This document shows, in pieces, positions 13,501-29,198 of a DNA stretch of 64,000 nucleotides. Source of the DNA: Apodemus sylvaticus. Its lineage: Eukaryota; Chordata; Mammalia; Rodentia; Muridae. The notes under the pieces are model-generated. The model searched no databases and was not told the origin of the DNA. It was given only the letters and a program-made list of their open reading frames with translations. The DNA is taken from assembly GCF_947179515.1 (NCBI RefSeq), contig NC_067472.1:168441775-168505774 (forward strand), in the 5' to 3' direction. Each line of letters starts with the position of its first letter. Positions within the stretch are counted from its first letter, which is position 1. The translations under genes and the position numbers were made by a program.

Positions 13501-13705
13501 TAATTAAACACTGATTACGTTCTGGGTTCTGGGCCGAGTGCTTAACACATTTAATCCTCCTGACTTTCCTATGAGTCAGGAGCTATTAATAGCATTCTCT
13601 TGAGGCACAGACAGGTTAGGGAACTTGTCCAAGGTCACACAGCTGGTGAATAGTGGGCCTGAGATTTGAACTCAGGTCTCCCCATTCAAGAGGCCTGTCC
13701 TGGGG
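13500..13705 (-). repeat. MIR SINE, nearly full length, antisense
   Basis: Reading on the plus strand: 'gagtgcttaacacatttaat', 'aggttagggaacttgtccaa', 'ggtcacacagctggtgaata' and 'tttgaactcaggtct'. This is the complete MIR body in reverse complement. Confidence 0.85.
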
Positions 13706-14314
13706 ACAGATTGGACTTTGAGTCACATTGCAAGGGTCAAAGAGCCAGGAACTGATAAGAGAGAGAGAGAGAGTTGTCCAACATGTTCTTTTACTGAATG
13801 CATGACTGAGGCTCCAAGTAGAGGAATTAGGGGGGAAAATCCTTTCTAGGCCTTCAGGAGAAGGAGTCTGTTTTGAAATCCAGTGACTAATACCTAGAAC
13901 TTCCCACAAACACGGTTGATGGAGGAAGGAGGGTGGGAGGGGGTGGGGAGGTTGTGAAGGGAAAGGTAGAAAACCTGGCTGACCCTCAAGAGAAAGAGAG
14001 TCCCAGGAGAAGTCCGCCTAGGCTGTGCCACGCAGGACTTGGGAGCTGTGTGTGTTCGTCTCGGAGCTCTGGTTGGGAGTGGGGCGCCGGAGTGAGGAGA
14101 GGGCCGTGGATGTGAACCCCACCACCTGTAGACCTGGAGTGCCTGCAGTAGCAAGGCAACCATGCCCAGATCTAGACATCACCACGGTCTGTCACCCCAC
14201 CTTGGCCTGTTCATCGTGGCTCCAGCAGGGGAGAGGAAGCAATTGCCAGGTAGGCAGAGGAGGAAGTGGTTCAGCGAGGGGTGAACTCAAAGGCACACAA
14301 CCCCTGCCTGACCT

Positions 14315-14425
14315 TGAACTCAGGTCCCACAATGGTTTTCTTCATGCCAGCCTCACACTGGATCCCTCCTGCCTCTGCCTCCTGCGAGCAGGGGATTAAA
14401 GGCATGCCCCACCCCCACACAGACC
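14315..14425 (-). repeat. B1-like SINE fragment, antisense
   Basis: 'cctgcctctgcctcctgcga' and 'ggggattaaaggcatgcccc' are the antisense of the B1 left part. The copy is diverged. 14430-16825 holds no recognised feature. Confidence 0.65.
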
Positions 14426-16829
14426 ACCTGACCTTCAACACCCATCTTGCTCCCATTTTTCTCCGGGCACTGTTCTAGGTTTTTTGCCACAATTGGTCGA
14501 AAGGGGCTAAAATTACTGATGTCATGGAACTCACATACTAGCAGCACCAATAAGCAAGGCGAGTAGGGAAAGCATACAGAACGTCAAATGTCCAACAGAA
14601 ACTTGGGATGCCAAAATGGAGGGGAGCCGGGGGGCGGGGGCGGGGGGCAGAAGCAAGATGAAGGAGAAGAAGAGCTAACAAGATGAGTGAGCGGAAGCTG
14701 GGCGGGAGGACATAAGACAAAGGTTGGGGTGCCCGAGTATCCCGACAGACACCATAAGTCACTGGAAAGAGTTGGGCTTCTCCTCTGAGGGAGACCAAAT
14801 CTACAGTGAGCTAGAATGAAGGATGGATGGGGTCACAGTAGCCTAGGTTACCCTGTAGAGAGGGGGCCTTAGGCAGGACAGGGTGGCCAGGGCTGAGGCA
14901 AAGAAGACAGACAGCTGCAGCAATGAGATTGAGCCTTCAGCTAGAGAGGGTAGGGGTGATGGTGTGTGGATGGACTCTGCATGTGTTTGAAGCCGGCATG
15001 TGAGGAAAAGTTCCATTTTTCTCAGCCCAGCCAAAAGCATTATGCCTGAGTAGCTGGAGAGAGGTGGTTGGAATTGCTGAGAAGGGGTTCTACCCCCAGG
15101 CTATGAGGAAGATCAGAGTCATAGAACAGCCAATCTACACATACTATCTAGTGCACCATGGGTCCTACCGCTTCCCCTCCTAGGCCCTGAACCACTGCCT
15201 ACCTCAGCACCTCTAAGCCTCCAATGCCCTAGAGTCATCCAGGGAGCCTGTTGGAGTGTGGGTTCTGACAAGACCATTTGGGCTGGGGCCTGAGTCCTCA
15301 TTTCTAGCAAGCCCCAACTCTACTCTCATCAGTTCCTGTTGCTTTTGGACAAAGGGCCATGCTTGGAACAGTAGACATCTATGTAGTCCCCATGACAGGA
15401 ACTCTTCCTGGCTAACAGTTATGTCACCCAGGAATGGACAGTTCAAGGAATGTAACCCTTTCAGGACATAGCCCAAGAATCTGAACTTCTTGAAGGACCC
15501 TGAGCAGTTCTCAAGGGTCACCCTGGGTAGGATGGTCTGCCCCATCTATCTCTAAGCCTTCATGACAGCCAGTGGTAAGACCTTTCCCCAGTATAGTCTG
15601 ATACCACAGGTCCCCTCTGAATGGCTTCTTGCTGCTCCCTGATGGCTGACAGCCAAGAAAAAGGCCAAGGCAAGAGGGCTACAGCTGGTTCCCGACAAAC
15701 TGGAACAGCATACCCCAAAGTAGTGGTACCCCAAGTGTGAGCCTGCTGCGGGGCTGGTGATCTCTCTCTCCAGCCTGGCAGTGACTGCTCAACTTTGAAT
15801 GAACGAATGAGTATAGATTGAATGTGGACTGAAGCCAAGTGAAGAGGCTCTGAAGACCTTCCCCTGGGCTCCCTGTCATTTGATACCATGACTCGGGTCC
15901 AGAGATCTCACTGATGTTGTGGAAGGCGGCTAGGTTGGGGTATGGAAGGGAAGAAAAGAAGGACTCACTTGTCTCTCAGCTCCTTTGAGAAGCTGAAGTT
16001 CAGGATTCTTAAAATTCCCAGAATGTCTAAGAGATTCTTAGTGCTCACCAAGAACGACCTTCCTGAATGACAGGTAGAGAGAAACCGTAGCCCCCAAGGA
16101 GTTGGGTCTTGCCCAAACCATCTCAGCAGCTTCAGTGGGAAGCTATACATCTTATTCTGGTCTGGTTGTCTGATGCCTACAACCTGGAGTTTGTTGGAGA
16201 TATCATCTGTCCACACCTGATGGTCTGAACATCCCTAGCTCCAGGCCTTCAGAGCTTGCCCACCCATGTCTAGTCTAAATTGTGCAAGCTGGGTGCCGTG
16301 GTACGCGGGGGGGCCCCGAGCCCAAAGGGAGAAGGGCCAGGCTGAGATTTGGGATCTGAGGAGGGTAGACTGCGAGCAGAAAGCACATGTGGGGAGTGGA
16401 GGAGTGGAAGCCCAGAGGTGAAGACAAAACTGGGAGACCAGGAGGTCCGAGGGAACCAGACCAACAGGGAGAGTCGGAGACACAGCAGGCCTCAAAGTCA
16501 GAGCTAAGGAGCGGCCAGTGTTCTTTCCACACTGTGCCCCACACAAGATGCATTTCTTCTTCCCTGGTTCCTCTGCCATCTCCTGCAGGATCCAGCTATT
16601 ACGAGTGGGGATGGGAGATGGCTGGGCGCTAGGGAGACACTTTCTTCTTTAAGAGCTCCATTAACCCAACGGGGACATGACCCTCCTGCTACGATCGATC
16701 AATTGGGTCAGGACTTAACGGAGCAGGATCCACTGGCCAGGTGCTTGGGAACCAGATGGAAGTCCAGGCCTGGAGCGTGGCAGGCGGCCGACCCTAACAT
16801 CTCTGGACATAGACAGGAGGCAGGCTCTG

Positions 16830-16985
16830 AATGCTGGCTGGCTGTGCTCCTGAGCTTAGGAATCCTGCACACGTGACTTCACCTCTCTTGAGTATGAGTA
16901 GCCTCGCTGTGCTGCGGCAGGGGCTTGGGAATAATAATAATGTGGTTCTGGGGAGTGTTGTGAGAACTGGATGAGGGTCTGTGAG
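16830..16985 (+). repeat. MIR SINE fragment
   Basis: 'acacgtgacttcacctctct', 'gggaataataataatgtggt' and 'gttgtgagaactggatga' follow MIR sense order. 17000-19455 has no recognised repeat or exon. Confidence 0.65.
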
Positions 16986-19460
16986 CCAAGGCAGTGTGTG
17001 TGGCAGGCGTGCGGAGGCTCTGAAAGGGCAAATAACTGGTTACTCTTCCTCCATCCAGAGAGGATGGAGGGGGGGGTTAGTAAGACAGGCAGTACACTGA
17101 GGCGCGCTCTGTGTTTCTTTAAAACTGGGAGCTAAGAGCAGCAGAAAGCCTGGGTTTTTGCGTTTGGGTCCCACTGACACAGTGGTGGTAGTGTCTTCTG
17201 CCCACTGAGCCTGCGCCATCTACCTGGATTAAGAACACAGCGACTATTCTTCCCTAAGCCCCTCCGGAACAGCCCACCTGTGCATTTCCTGAAAAATGCC
17301 ACTTTAGGGGAAGAATTAAATGGGCTTATTGCGAACCCCGTGCTTCGTGGTGCCTGGTCGCACTAGCCCGGCTTCAGGGTGCATACCGCTCCAGCCGATT
17401 CAGCCTTATGTTTCCTGATGGTAATTTTCCATTTCCTGACTCCGCCACCCCCACCCCCGCCCTGCCCTAGTGCTTTCTTCACAGATGAGCCCAATGTCTA
17501 GCTAGCCCCCACTTGGAGGCCCCAGTGCATGGGTCCCTGTGCTTATTGTTGTGATCTGGGAAAAGGTCTGCTTTCCTATCCACTTGTACTTTAAGCCATG
17601 CCCTTGAAGAACTTTTGCTTTAATTGTAGTGACTGGAGGTGTCTGTCCAGAGAACAGCCATCTATGCCATATCCTATATCCTGAACAAAGGCTGGCAGAC
17701 ACCTGCCCTGGAGTCTCGTAGGTTCTCCTTTGCCTCTGAGCCACCTTCACAGATCCGGTTGGGACTGGGGTGGTGGCCAGGCTGATCCAGGAGTGACAGC
17801 AGGGTGTGGCTTAAGGCCCTGACCTTTTGGTCCAGAGTGGAATATGCTGGTCATGAGACTGCTCAGAATAGCCAGAGGCACTAAATTCAGCTGTCGTGGG
17901 AGGCCTGAGGTCTCTGGCTCAGGCAGTGGGCCCTGGAATGAGCCCCTAGCAGAACCCTCCCCCACCCCTGAGATGTCTTGTCTTCCCTGAGAGACTAGGC
18001 CAACAACCTTCAAAGCTTCTGGGAGCCAATTCCAAACCTCCAGACACTGAAGTTGCCCTGGGCGCCAAACCTTCCCCAAGGTAGGACTTCAAGGACCTGC
18101 TGAGACTGTGGTAGGAGGTGACAGACAACCTGCTCACCTGTGACCTTGAGAAACCTGTCCTCTCTGGCCCTCAACCTCCCCCTGTCACAGAAGCTCATAC
18201 TACATTGAGTGCAGGGGAAGCTTAGAACCTGGCTGAGATAAAACTAAATTGAGCAAAACTTCTAGCGCACAGCCGGTCGCTGACCAGATTGTTGCTCTGA
18301 AGAGGAGGACCCTGGGACTGAACCTTGGTGCCGTCTCTTGGGGCCAGGAAGAACTGTTTCCTGGGTTGACATGAAGAATAGAGGAGGGGCAGTGAGCTAG
18401 GCAGAAAGAGTCCTCCAGAGAGAACTGGACATGACCTAGCAACTGTAAGCAACTAAGCCAGGCCAGATGATCATTTAAGCGAGCATTGGCTAAAGCCAGA
18501 CAACCGCACCCTGGAATCGGGCTGGACCCAAGAGGCCCCAGCATGAACCTGGGAAGTCCCGCGGGCTTTGGCGACCTGACCAGTTTTTCAGTTGAAAAGG
18601 CCCTTGTGCTTGCCAAATGGAAAAAAAAATGGACTGGAAGAGCCTGGGAGTTGAGCTGGAAACACAGTCACAAAGTGTTGGAGCCGTGGGCCTGAGGGGA
18701 CCAGGGAGCTTTGAAACCAGTGGCAGGGATGATGATAGAGGGGATTAGGGTGAAGTTCAGAGCCGGTTGTGAGGTAAGACAACAAGAAAGCCACCACAGC
18801 AGGATTGCCAGCAAAAACAATAAGACAAGCCCTAAAGGCAACCTGCATTTCCTGTTTCCTGTGTGCTGTGACCATCCATGATCAGCTCAGACATTCTCTC
18901 TGTGAACCTCTATGGTCAGTCCTCCCAGCAACTCTTCCTCAGTGACGTGGCCTAAAGACCTCCTACTTACCAGATACTTGGTCTGTGGTTTCTTTACCAA
19001 AAGGGCCTTGGGGACTTAAAGACACACACTTTTTTTTTAAAAAAATGCAAAGTAAAGAATCCCCGTGGCTGGTTGGACCACACTGCCTTGGGCTATCATG
19101 CTACCATGTCTCAAAGTATGCCCTGTCCTGGGGAAGATCGAGCTTCCAAAGAAGTTCCTGTTAATAGTTCATCTTTGCCTCATGCCCCATTCAGGACTCC
19201 CAGAGTTGCCTCAGAAGTGGGATCCAAGGAGGAAAGAGAAGTCCTTAGCTGGGCTCTCCATTGTAACCACTAGGTGACTCTCTTCCAAGAGAGCCAAGAA
19301 GAGTTAGGGCTATATCAGGTCCCAAAGACTAAAGGACAGGGCAAAGAGGCAGAGGACAGAGTCAGGAGAGATGGACAGCAGAGTGTACAGAGGTAGGGCT
19401 TCCCCAATTCTGAGGTCATTAGCATTCATTGGATCAAATGACCTGAGGAGATTGAAGTCA

Positions 19461-19480
19461 CCACACACACACACACACAT
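19461..19480. repeat. short (CA)n microsatellite
   Basis: About nine CA units. Confidence 0.8.
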
Positions 19481-20443
19481 TAGGGACTCTTCCTGGCCTG
19501 CAACCTAGAGACCATTCTTGGCCTTCATATGACAATGAATAATGCTACCGGTGACATGTAAATCACAAAGGCCTAGGGCCTCTGACCTCAGCTGACTCTG
19601 AGGTGAGGAGGACAGGTTCCCAGCCAGCTGGCTCCACACACCAGCTCTCGCAGGCCTGCGACTTTGCATACTGCTCTTCCCCTGCCTCTCCCAGGCCAAC
19701 ACCTGCTCACGCCTTAGTGTCTGCCCAGTGTGACTCCAGGAGGCAGCTCATTCCAGGAAGCCCCTCATCCCCTCATCTCCAAAGTCACATCACCACTCAC
19801 AGCCTATGTGTGTCTGAGGCTGCAACCCTCACCCCAGACCGCAGGTGGAGCCCAGCTCGCCCCAGCTCACCTCCCTCCCCACCCCCCACTCTGGAAGGTC
19901 AGGGAACTAGCTGTTCTAGCCAGCACTGCTACCCCTTGATGGGCCTTCCTTCTCCAACCAAGGAGCTCCTATGTTCCACAGCCAGCATCCTGACAGCTCC
20001 TTGGGGCAAGTGACCTCACTGCTGGCCCATACATCCACACTGGCCTGGCTGGGTCATGGGTCTTCTGAGGTATGACGTGGAGGGAGATGCCTTCAGTCAG
20101 ACATTCTGGGAATCTTAGGAAGTGGAGACAGCAGGCATGGAACCCGCAGAATATTATCTTCTTCCAGGTACTCCCAGGCCACATCAGTTCTCTCTCACAC
20201 ATAAGCACTAATAGCAACAGTGACACACAGCCAAGATCCCTCTCATATAAAGCACACATTGTCACACATGTAACGCATAGCCACACACAGCCTGTCACAC
20301 AAAACACCTTGCATGTGCATAGGTGGTGTTGAGCACATAGTTTACACACATACACAGCTCACACACACATGCACACACCTGCCCACATACGGCTCAGAGA
20401 TACACTGACCTGGGGTCTCATCCATGGCATTTCTTATGCATGC

Positions 20444-20447
<4 letters not shown>

Positions 20448-20505
<58 letters not shown>

Positions 20506-20631
20506 TCTCTCTCTCTCTCATACACACACACATCATACACATGCACACACATACATGCACATACACCATTTATCAACCCACATACAATCTCACATCCAGT
20601 TTCTTTGACACAAGAATCTCTCTTATGGACA

Positions 20632-20673
<42 letters not shown>

Positions 20674-20680
20674 TAGAACA
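20448..20680. repeat. (CT)n followed by CA-rich microsatellites
   Basis: CT dinucleotides run from 20448 to 20519 with one CCC interruption. Degenerate CACA/CATA sequence follows, then a clean AC run near 20638-20668. Sequence from 20200 to 20830 is CA-rich overall. Confidence 0.95.
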
Positions 20681-21046
20681 CACACATGTGCTCCCAGAGT
20701 CACATTCACTAACATATTTTTATTCTTACACATGAGGAGTCTCCCACACACCCACACAGAATCTCACGCACAAGCCTTTCTAGTTTTTGTTTTACACACA
20801 CAGACTATATCACACATGAGATTTGGGTCTGAAATTTAGAAAACAAAAAAGAATCCTAAACCCAGACCCACCAATCTGAGAAGGCTTTTCCAGGCTGTGA
20901 GGGGGAGGAAGAAAGGAAGGTGACAGTGGGGGGAGGGGGAGGAGCAGCAGAGCAAAGATGGAAAGGGGAGGAGGTGGGCAGCAGGCTGGTCTCTGTGCAG
21001 GGCTGCAGCAGGCAGTGCAATGCAGCTAGGCCTGCCAGCCAGCCAG

Positions 21047-21345
21047 GCAGGCAGGCAGCAGGCAACAGGCAACAGGCAGCAGGCAGGCAGGCAGGCAGCT
21101 GGACAGGCAGGTGGGCGGGCGGACAGACAGACAGGCGGGTGGGCAGGCGGGCGGGCAGGCGGGCAGCTGGACAGGCAGGCGGGTAGGCAGGCAGGTGTAG
21201 GCAGGTAGGTGGGCGGGCAGGCAGGTAGCAGGCAGGCAGGTAGCAGGCAGGCAGGTAGCAGGCAGGCAGGTAGCAGGCAGGCAGTAGGCAGGCAGCAGGC
21301 AGGTAGGCAGGCAGGTAGCAGGCAGGTAGGCAGCAGGCAGGCACC
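21047..21345. repeat. CAGG-rich minisatellite with a 15-bp higher-order unit
   Basis: The base unit is GCAGGCAG. Between about 21226 and 21285 the 15-mer TAGCAGGCAGGCAGG is repeated almost perfectly at least four times. It is open in several frames because 15 is a multiple of three and no stop falls in it (for example YLPAC repeats on the minus strand). I do not regard these frames as genes. Confidence 0.92.
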
Positions 21346-23385
21346 AGGAGCCTGGTTCTAATTCCAGCTCTGCCTTCACTTCTGCTCCTTCTGTGGGTCT
21401 CAGTGTCCTCATGTGGTACCCATGTCCATGGCCTCTCCATGAGGGTACCAGAAAAGACAGTAGTTCTGCTATCCTGAGGGGGTACCCACTAATACCCATC
21501 TATACCCCAGTGCCCTACTCTCCACCTCTGACTGTCCAACTTTTCCCTGCATCCGTTCTTCAGTAGACACTCATGTGAGAGTTTCCCAACATTTCAGCCT
21601 GTGGTCTTATACTGACAGCCCTCAAGATGTCCTCAGATAGTCTATCTGTCTCCACTGAGTGAAGGCCTCCTCATAGCCTAGGAATGGCCAGTGGGTGGAA
21701 AGATTGGGTGAGGAGGATGGATACACCCTACCAACCCTCACATGCCTAGAAACATGGGTGCACTGATCAAAGTGGAGCCCACGGTGGCATGTGGAGGGGC
21801 CCAGCCTTCTGCAACTACCTTAAAGACGTTGGTCCTACTTGACCTAGCTTCCAGGGGCCAAGGTCAAATGTGAGTGGAGGGGCTGCTCTAACCCAGGTCT
21901 CAGTCTAGCCTGCCAGCCATCTCTCTCCCAGCGTCTGCTGGCTAATTTTCCCAGTCCCATGTCCCAGCCCCTCCCCACAGCTCAGCATAGCCTCCAGTTA
22001 CATAATCCTCTAGCTGCAGTGGCCTCTGTCATCAAGGAGATGGGGAAGAGGAGAGGCCACCTCTAAGGAGAGGCCATTCTGAGGAGTGACCATCTCAGGG
22101 AAGAATAGGGTCCCAGAAAGCTCTGGTTCAGATTTCACTTGGCCTTCTGCTTCCTACCCGGCCTTGTCCAAGATCCCCAGTGGCAACACGGGAGGCCGAG
22201 TGCTCTCTCCCTACCCACAATGCCTATTCTAGGATCCAAGGAATGAGATTTTGAACTGCTGCCCCATCCCCATATGCCTGTCTGTTTTACATTAGCATCA
22301 TATCTGTCAGGTGTCTGTCTGGTCAGCCCTTTCTTGTCCTCGGTACCTCAGAACCCTCCCCCAGCTCCCAAATTTTGTCCGCTGATTTGCGGATTTCAGC
22401 TTCTTCTTATTCCTCACCACTCCCCCCACCCCAGCTCTGGCTCAGCCTCCTGTCAGCAAACGAGAAGGGTCCTGGAGCAGTAAACAGACGGGCAGAGGTA
22501 GTGTTTTGCCTGGGAGGGGTGGCGGTGGCTTACAGATGGGGAGGGGCTGTTTTAGATTTCCAACTCTACAACATCGTTCCTCCTTGGTACTCGTCAGGCC
22601 AGAGAACAGAGCCCAGGAAGACCGAGAGTGTGTCTTCCAGGGTTGCTGTCTCTCTGGGGTCTCCTTCTTAGGTTCAGCAACAGATGGTCCACCCAATGGC
22701 CCTTGCAACCCACCACGCTCCCGGTTTTCACAGAGGAAACTAATCCAGGGAGGCCATCTGTAGAGCCAAGGTCAGGAACAGGATGTCCTCTCTCCCCTCT
22801 AACAATTTGCTGTTTCTAAAGGGGCGTGGTTGAGGAAGACACACCCACTTCACACAGTTCTTCTGGGTATATTCCCTTAAGGTTTTCCTCTCTTGCCAGC
22901 CTCTTCCCAGGGGCCAGAGAAAGCAGGAGCTTAAGGCTTTGCCTTCCTCCAGGACTAGCTCTTCCTAGTTCTGAGAAGGCAGCTGTCCCAGAGATCACCA
23001 TTCTCTTATGTTCCTCACCCAGACCCACACCGACCACCAAGCTCTGAACTCTGAGCATGCCCAAGACCCCCTCCTCAAATGGCTTAAAGGAGGTCCCCAA
23101 CGATAGCGGGGGTGTCTGTCTCTAGCTTCCCAGCAGGTTAAGACACTGTTTCTACTCCAAAGGCTTCCCGACCTGGGAGGAAGCAAGGAGTCTCCCCACT
23201 GTCCTCAAACCAGAGGGCAATTCCCACCTTCATGATGTCTGTCTGCCAGTGCAGGAATGGGCACTAAACAGGAGTCGGGGGGAGGGGTGGTCACACACAT
23301 TCAAACATACACATATGCTCACATGTTCCTACAGACTTGATCCATCCAAATATACACCAGCACGCTTACATAAATATGCATGCAC
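21346..23385. other. intronic stretch without a recognised feature
   Basis: Non-repetitive intronic DNA that adjoins the Kcnc1 exon 1 donor. No second exon, SINE or LINE was recognised. Confidence 0.5.
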
Positions 23386-23387
23386 AG

Positions 23388-23421
23388 CACACACACACAC
23401 ACAGACACACACACACACATT
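23388..23421. repeat. short (CA)n microsatellite
   Basis: Two CA runs interrupted by CAGA, about 200 bp inside intron 1. Confidence 0.85.
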
Positions 23422-23587
23422 CATATACAACCAGCAATATAAACTCATTTATACAAACCCAGTTATGGCAAAAAATCACCCCTTCTCTTACACACGTACA
23501 CACCCCCTTCAGTTCAGAACACTCTGGGCACTCACTGTCCAGTGCACCCTGCCCGTGGGAAGCGGCAAAGGCTGCCCTTCCGGGTCA

Positions 23588-25500
<1,913 letters not shown>

Positions 25501-25699
25501 CCGCCTCCCTCAACCCTGGCGCTGGGGGCGCCCGCCCTTCCTTGCCTCTTGCTCGGTGGGGACCCGCCGACGCTCCGCCCTAGGGGAGCTCCACTAGTTG
25601 GGCGGAGGCTCCCAGAGACGTCTGGGCCCGCGCCCCCGGGTCACACCGAGGTGAGAAGGGCGGCGGCCAGCTCCTCTTCTAACCCAGGAGACATCTGAT

Positions 25700-28085
25700 A
25701 TCCTGAGCAGACAAGCCATTCCTTGACCAGGACGGAGTACTGACCTCTCAAGGAATCCTTTAAAACCGACCCTTCCCCCCGGGGAACCTGAAGGCCCAAT
25801 GATCCTTTAGAGATAACTTCTTACAAGGACTCAAAAATAGTACCTTTCTCACCATCCCCTTGTCCTAAGTCACCATTAATGATCAATCCCGAGACCCTCT
25901 TAATCCCTTTGGCCCCTTTCAGGCCCTGAACCCTTCCTGACTCCAGAGTGACTTATCACAACAATGACAGACAGACCTTAGTTTACCCAGAAAAACTGAA
26001 CTGCCTTATGAAAACATGTTCAGAGACTGCTCAGCTCCCTGAATACTGAGAGACTCACTCCCCAGCACTTCAGGCACCCCTGATGTGTGTCTAGGAGCTG
26101 TGGTTCCTCCAGATTCAGACTTAATCCTGGGGACAGTGATCATATTTCTAACTTCAAAGTCCTCCTGACCCATGCTTGCCTCCCACCCATAGGTTTATTT
26201 AATCAACAATCATTGCTACTCATTCCTTACCTGCTCCAGATTCTATCCCAGGCACAAAGTCACAAGGGACGAATCAGACCCAGCTCTCAGCCTCCAGGGA
26301 CTCCCAGCTTTTTAAAGAAGTGGGCAGGTGGGATTGAGAGGGACTGGGAGGTCAGGCCCAGCTTCAGAGGCCGCTGGACTAGGAGAGATGCCTATTGATC
26401 TCAGTCCACTGCAGTCGAACAGGCTGCCCCGGCAAAGGGATTTAATTAAGACGCGAGAGGCTCTTATTTACCTGTTGGCTCTTGCTAACGGTGCAGACAG
26501 CTGTCTGTCTATACTGACCCGCAGACACTGTTGGGAGCCTAGGACAAACCTGTGACAGATCTCCCCACCTGATCATGGGAATCATAGCACTAATGAAAAC
26601 AGATTGTCATGCCACAGGGGGAAAGTGTGGGGAGGTAGAGGGGGTGAGAGGCAGAGAGGCAGAGTTATCAGAAAGGGGCAGAGATGGACAGACAAAGAGG
26701 GGAGGAGCGTGAGGAAACCTCTTCCCTCCGGAAGCTAATCCCAGCGTTCCTCCAGACAGCCATTCTCTTTGGTCTGATAGCGAGGCGGGATAAAATGGCT
26801 TTTAGTGTCCTTCTCACTCTGGCCAGTGTCTGTCCCATTCCCTGACCACAAGGAGGTCCAGTGTGGTGCACTCTGGCCTGGCCCTGATTCAGATCCCTAG
26901 GACACTAGCTCTCAGGATGTTCAGCCCAACTCTAGGATTAATAGAATAAAGACCCAAGAGACCCAAGAAGTGAGATATTTTTTTTTAATCAGAGTCATGT
27001 GGAGCTTCAGCTGTGAACGGTCAAGGGACAGACACAAAAGGAGCTTCCTAGACTCTTCCTCAGGGAACCTGAGGAGCCAGCCTCAGGGGCTCAGGCTGTC
27101 CCCACTTCCCTGTCTGTGAAGCCACATAGGAGCAGAGCTTGGCTCTCCAAATGTCTCTTTAGTTCAGCTCTCTTTATCAAAGAGATAAAGATATCCTGTG
27201 CCTCCAGAGCCCCCCTCTGCTACTTTCCATGGAGCCCTAGACAGTGAAGCCCCTCACTGAAATCTAGGAGATCTGGGAGGCTCCAGACGGCTAGACTCTT
27301 TAACTTAGGCTGAATCCTGAGTAGGGACTTAGCAAGAACCTTAGAGGGGTAGGTACTAAGCTCCAGTCAGACTCCACTCCGTGCATGAGGACCAGTGGGA
27401 GCCATGGTGGGACCTGGGTGTGGGGGAAAGCAGGGGGCAAAGGGATGAGGTCTTGGAGGGGCAGAGACAAAACCAGAGAAAGCTGGGTAAGGAAGATTCT
27501 AAGCCTGGAGGATGTGCCAGAAAAACATGGCTGTGCCAGGGCTGGAGGGAAACACCATGGGCAAGGGGTCACAGCGCACTCTGAGAGTTAAGCAGACTGG
27601 GCTCCGATGGGAAACCCTCCCCATCAGAAGTGCCCCACTTTTAGAGTCCCACTTTGGTCTCTGATGACATCCCCTGGTCCTGGGCTTCAAGGAGCGCTCC
27701 CTCTTCTGTACCCTAAGCAGGGCATAAAAGTCCCTCCTCTCACCTCCCCTTCACACCAAGAGAAGCCTGACATTCACAGAAAGCCCAGAAAAACCAAGAT
27801 GAAAGCACTGGGCGGGGGGGGGGGGGGGGGGCGGGGGCGGGTGGAAATAAAACAAGGAAAAGAGAAACAAGGTTGGGGGGAGGGGGCGGTTGCTGACCAA
27901 GCGCAGCCTCTTCCTCAGAAATACTAACACCTCACCCCCTTCCTGCCTTTCAGCCAGCCACAGTGTAGCTGCCTGCCTCTTCACAAGGGAAGGCTTACAG
28001 TCCCCCCCCCCCCCGCCCAAAAAAAATTCTCTGGCAGCTGCGGCTGGTTGAGGATGATCAGTCCTGTCTCTCGGGGTTCTGAGCA
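25700..28085. other. intergenic, upstream of Kcnc1, no gene recognised
   Basis: Mostly unique sequence. 26400-26520 (with TTTAATTAAGA and an acagctgtctg E-box-type motif) looks like a possible conserved element. A G-run lies at about 27812-27832 and a C-run at 28003-28014. No splice-bounded exon or long credible frame was seen. Confidence 0.45.
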
Positions 28086-28089
28086 CGAA

Positions 28090-28225
28090 CTAAAATAGAC
28101 TGCCTGGGTTCCAGTCTCTAGTGGTCTGCCTCTGGCTAGTTGCGACCTCAGGAAAGCTACTCAACTCCTGGTGCCTCAATGACTTATCGCTAGATGGGAT
28201 TAGTTCTTGTCTTTGCAACCTTACC
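28090..28225 (+). repeat. MIR SINE fragment
   Basis: 'gactgcctgggttccagtct', 'ctagttgcgacctcaggaaa' and 'gctactcaactcctggtgcc' follow the MIR sense consensus. Confidence 0.75.
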
Positions 28226-28821
28226 GCCTGCGTTCTGGGATGCAGGAAGGAGTGCTGGGATGCAGAAAGACCCCCCTCCCCCACCCCCGCCTCCCGCCAT
28301 GGGAATAGCCCCGCTCAAAGGAAGAACTAGGCTAGATGGGAGTAGAAAAATGTGAGGGGTAGCTGAGGGCAAGCTGTACCTGTGTTGTCACACCTGGCAC
28401 CTGCACACCTACTGGGCTCAGGAACTGGCTTTTGTCCAGCTTGACACAGAGTTTGTTGCTGCTCTCCCAGGTCAGGAGCTTCTGTGTTCCCGGTGGGTTA
28501 GACTGCCATCTTGTGGCTGGGCCTGGAATCTAACCTATACTGGCCAGACAACAGCTTCTGGCTACCTGCTGGGATTATGGGTCATGGAGCTGGCAGGTGT
28601 CCTCTTTCCCAAGTCACAACTCCCTCTAGTGGGCAATTGGGGAGCAAATCTAGGGGCTAGTAGTGACGCTGTGGGTTACTGATGACCTTGGCCTCCCGTC
28701 TATAGCTTGGAGCATGAAGGATGACTGTGGTGCTGAGCTGGGCTGTGTGCAGCTGCTGCTTCTTACGGTGAGACAGAGGCTCCAGAGACGAGCAGAAAAG
28801 GCCTAATTAGGGTGAAGAACA

Positions 28822-28823
<2 letters not shown>

Positions 28824-28878
<55 letters not shown>
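28824..28878. repeat. (GT)27 microsatellite
   Basis: About twenty-seven perfect GT units, one of the longest pure dinucleotide runs in the window and probably polymorphic. Confidence 0.97.
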
Positions 28879-28879
<1 letters not shown>

Positions 28880-29050
28880 TTAAACCAGGGCCTCTCAACC
28901 TCTGCACTGAAGACACTCTGCACCAGAGAACCTGGGATGCTATGCTCTTATAATAGGCAAGTTAACTTCCTTCTAACCACTAGATGCTATTAGAAGCTAC
29001 ATTCCTAGCCACTGCCATCAAAAACATCTAACCTGAATGTCCGTTGATCT
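28880..29050 (+). mobile_element. probable old hAT-type (MER) DNA transposon remnant
   Basis: 'ggcctctcaacctctgcact', then 'ctaaccactagatgctatta' and 'atcaaaaacatctaacctga', follow the order of a mammalian Charlie-like MER element whose inverted ends read TTCTCAACC. The 3' inverted end is not visible. Family assignment is from memory and uncertain. Confidence 0.4.
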
Positions 29051-29192
29051 CTTGGTTTCTCTCAATCACATAGGATGAAGAATTATCTTGGGCTACACAT
29101 GGAAAATTGGAAGGTGTTTAATCATAGGCTGTGGGTTACTGGAGTATACATGTTTCTCTTTTCTGTGACATCCCTACTCCAGAACCATGCAG

Positions 29193-29198
<6 letters not shown>

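Noticed and set aside
20856..21440. 194-residue minus-strand frame with LPACYLPACYLP repeats
   Set aside because: Translation of the CAGG/15-bp minisatellite, which is open because the unit length is a multiple of three.
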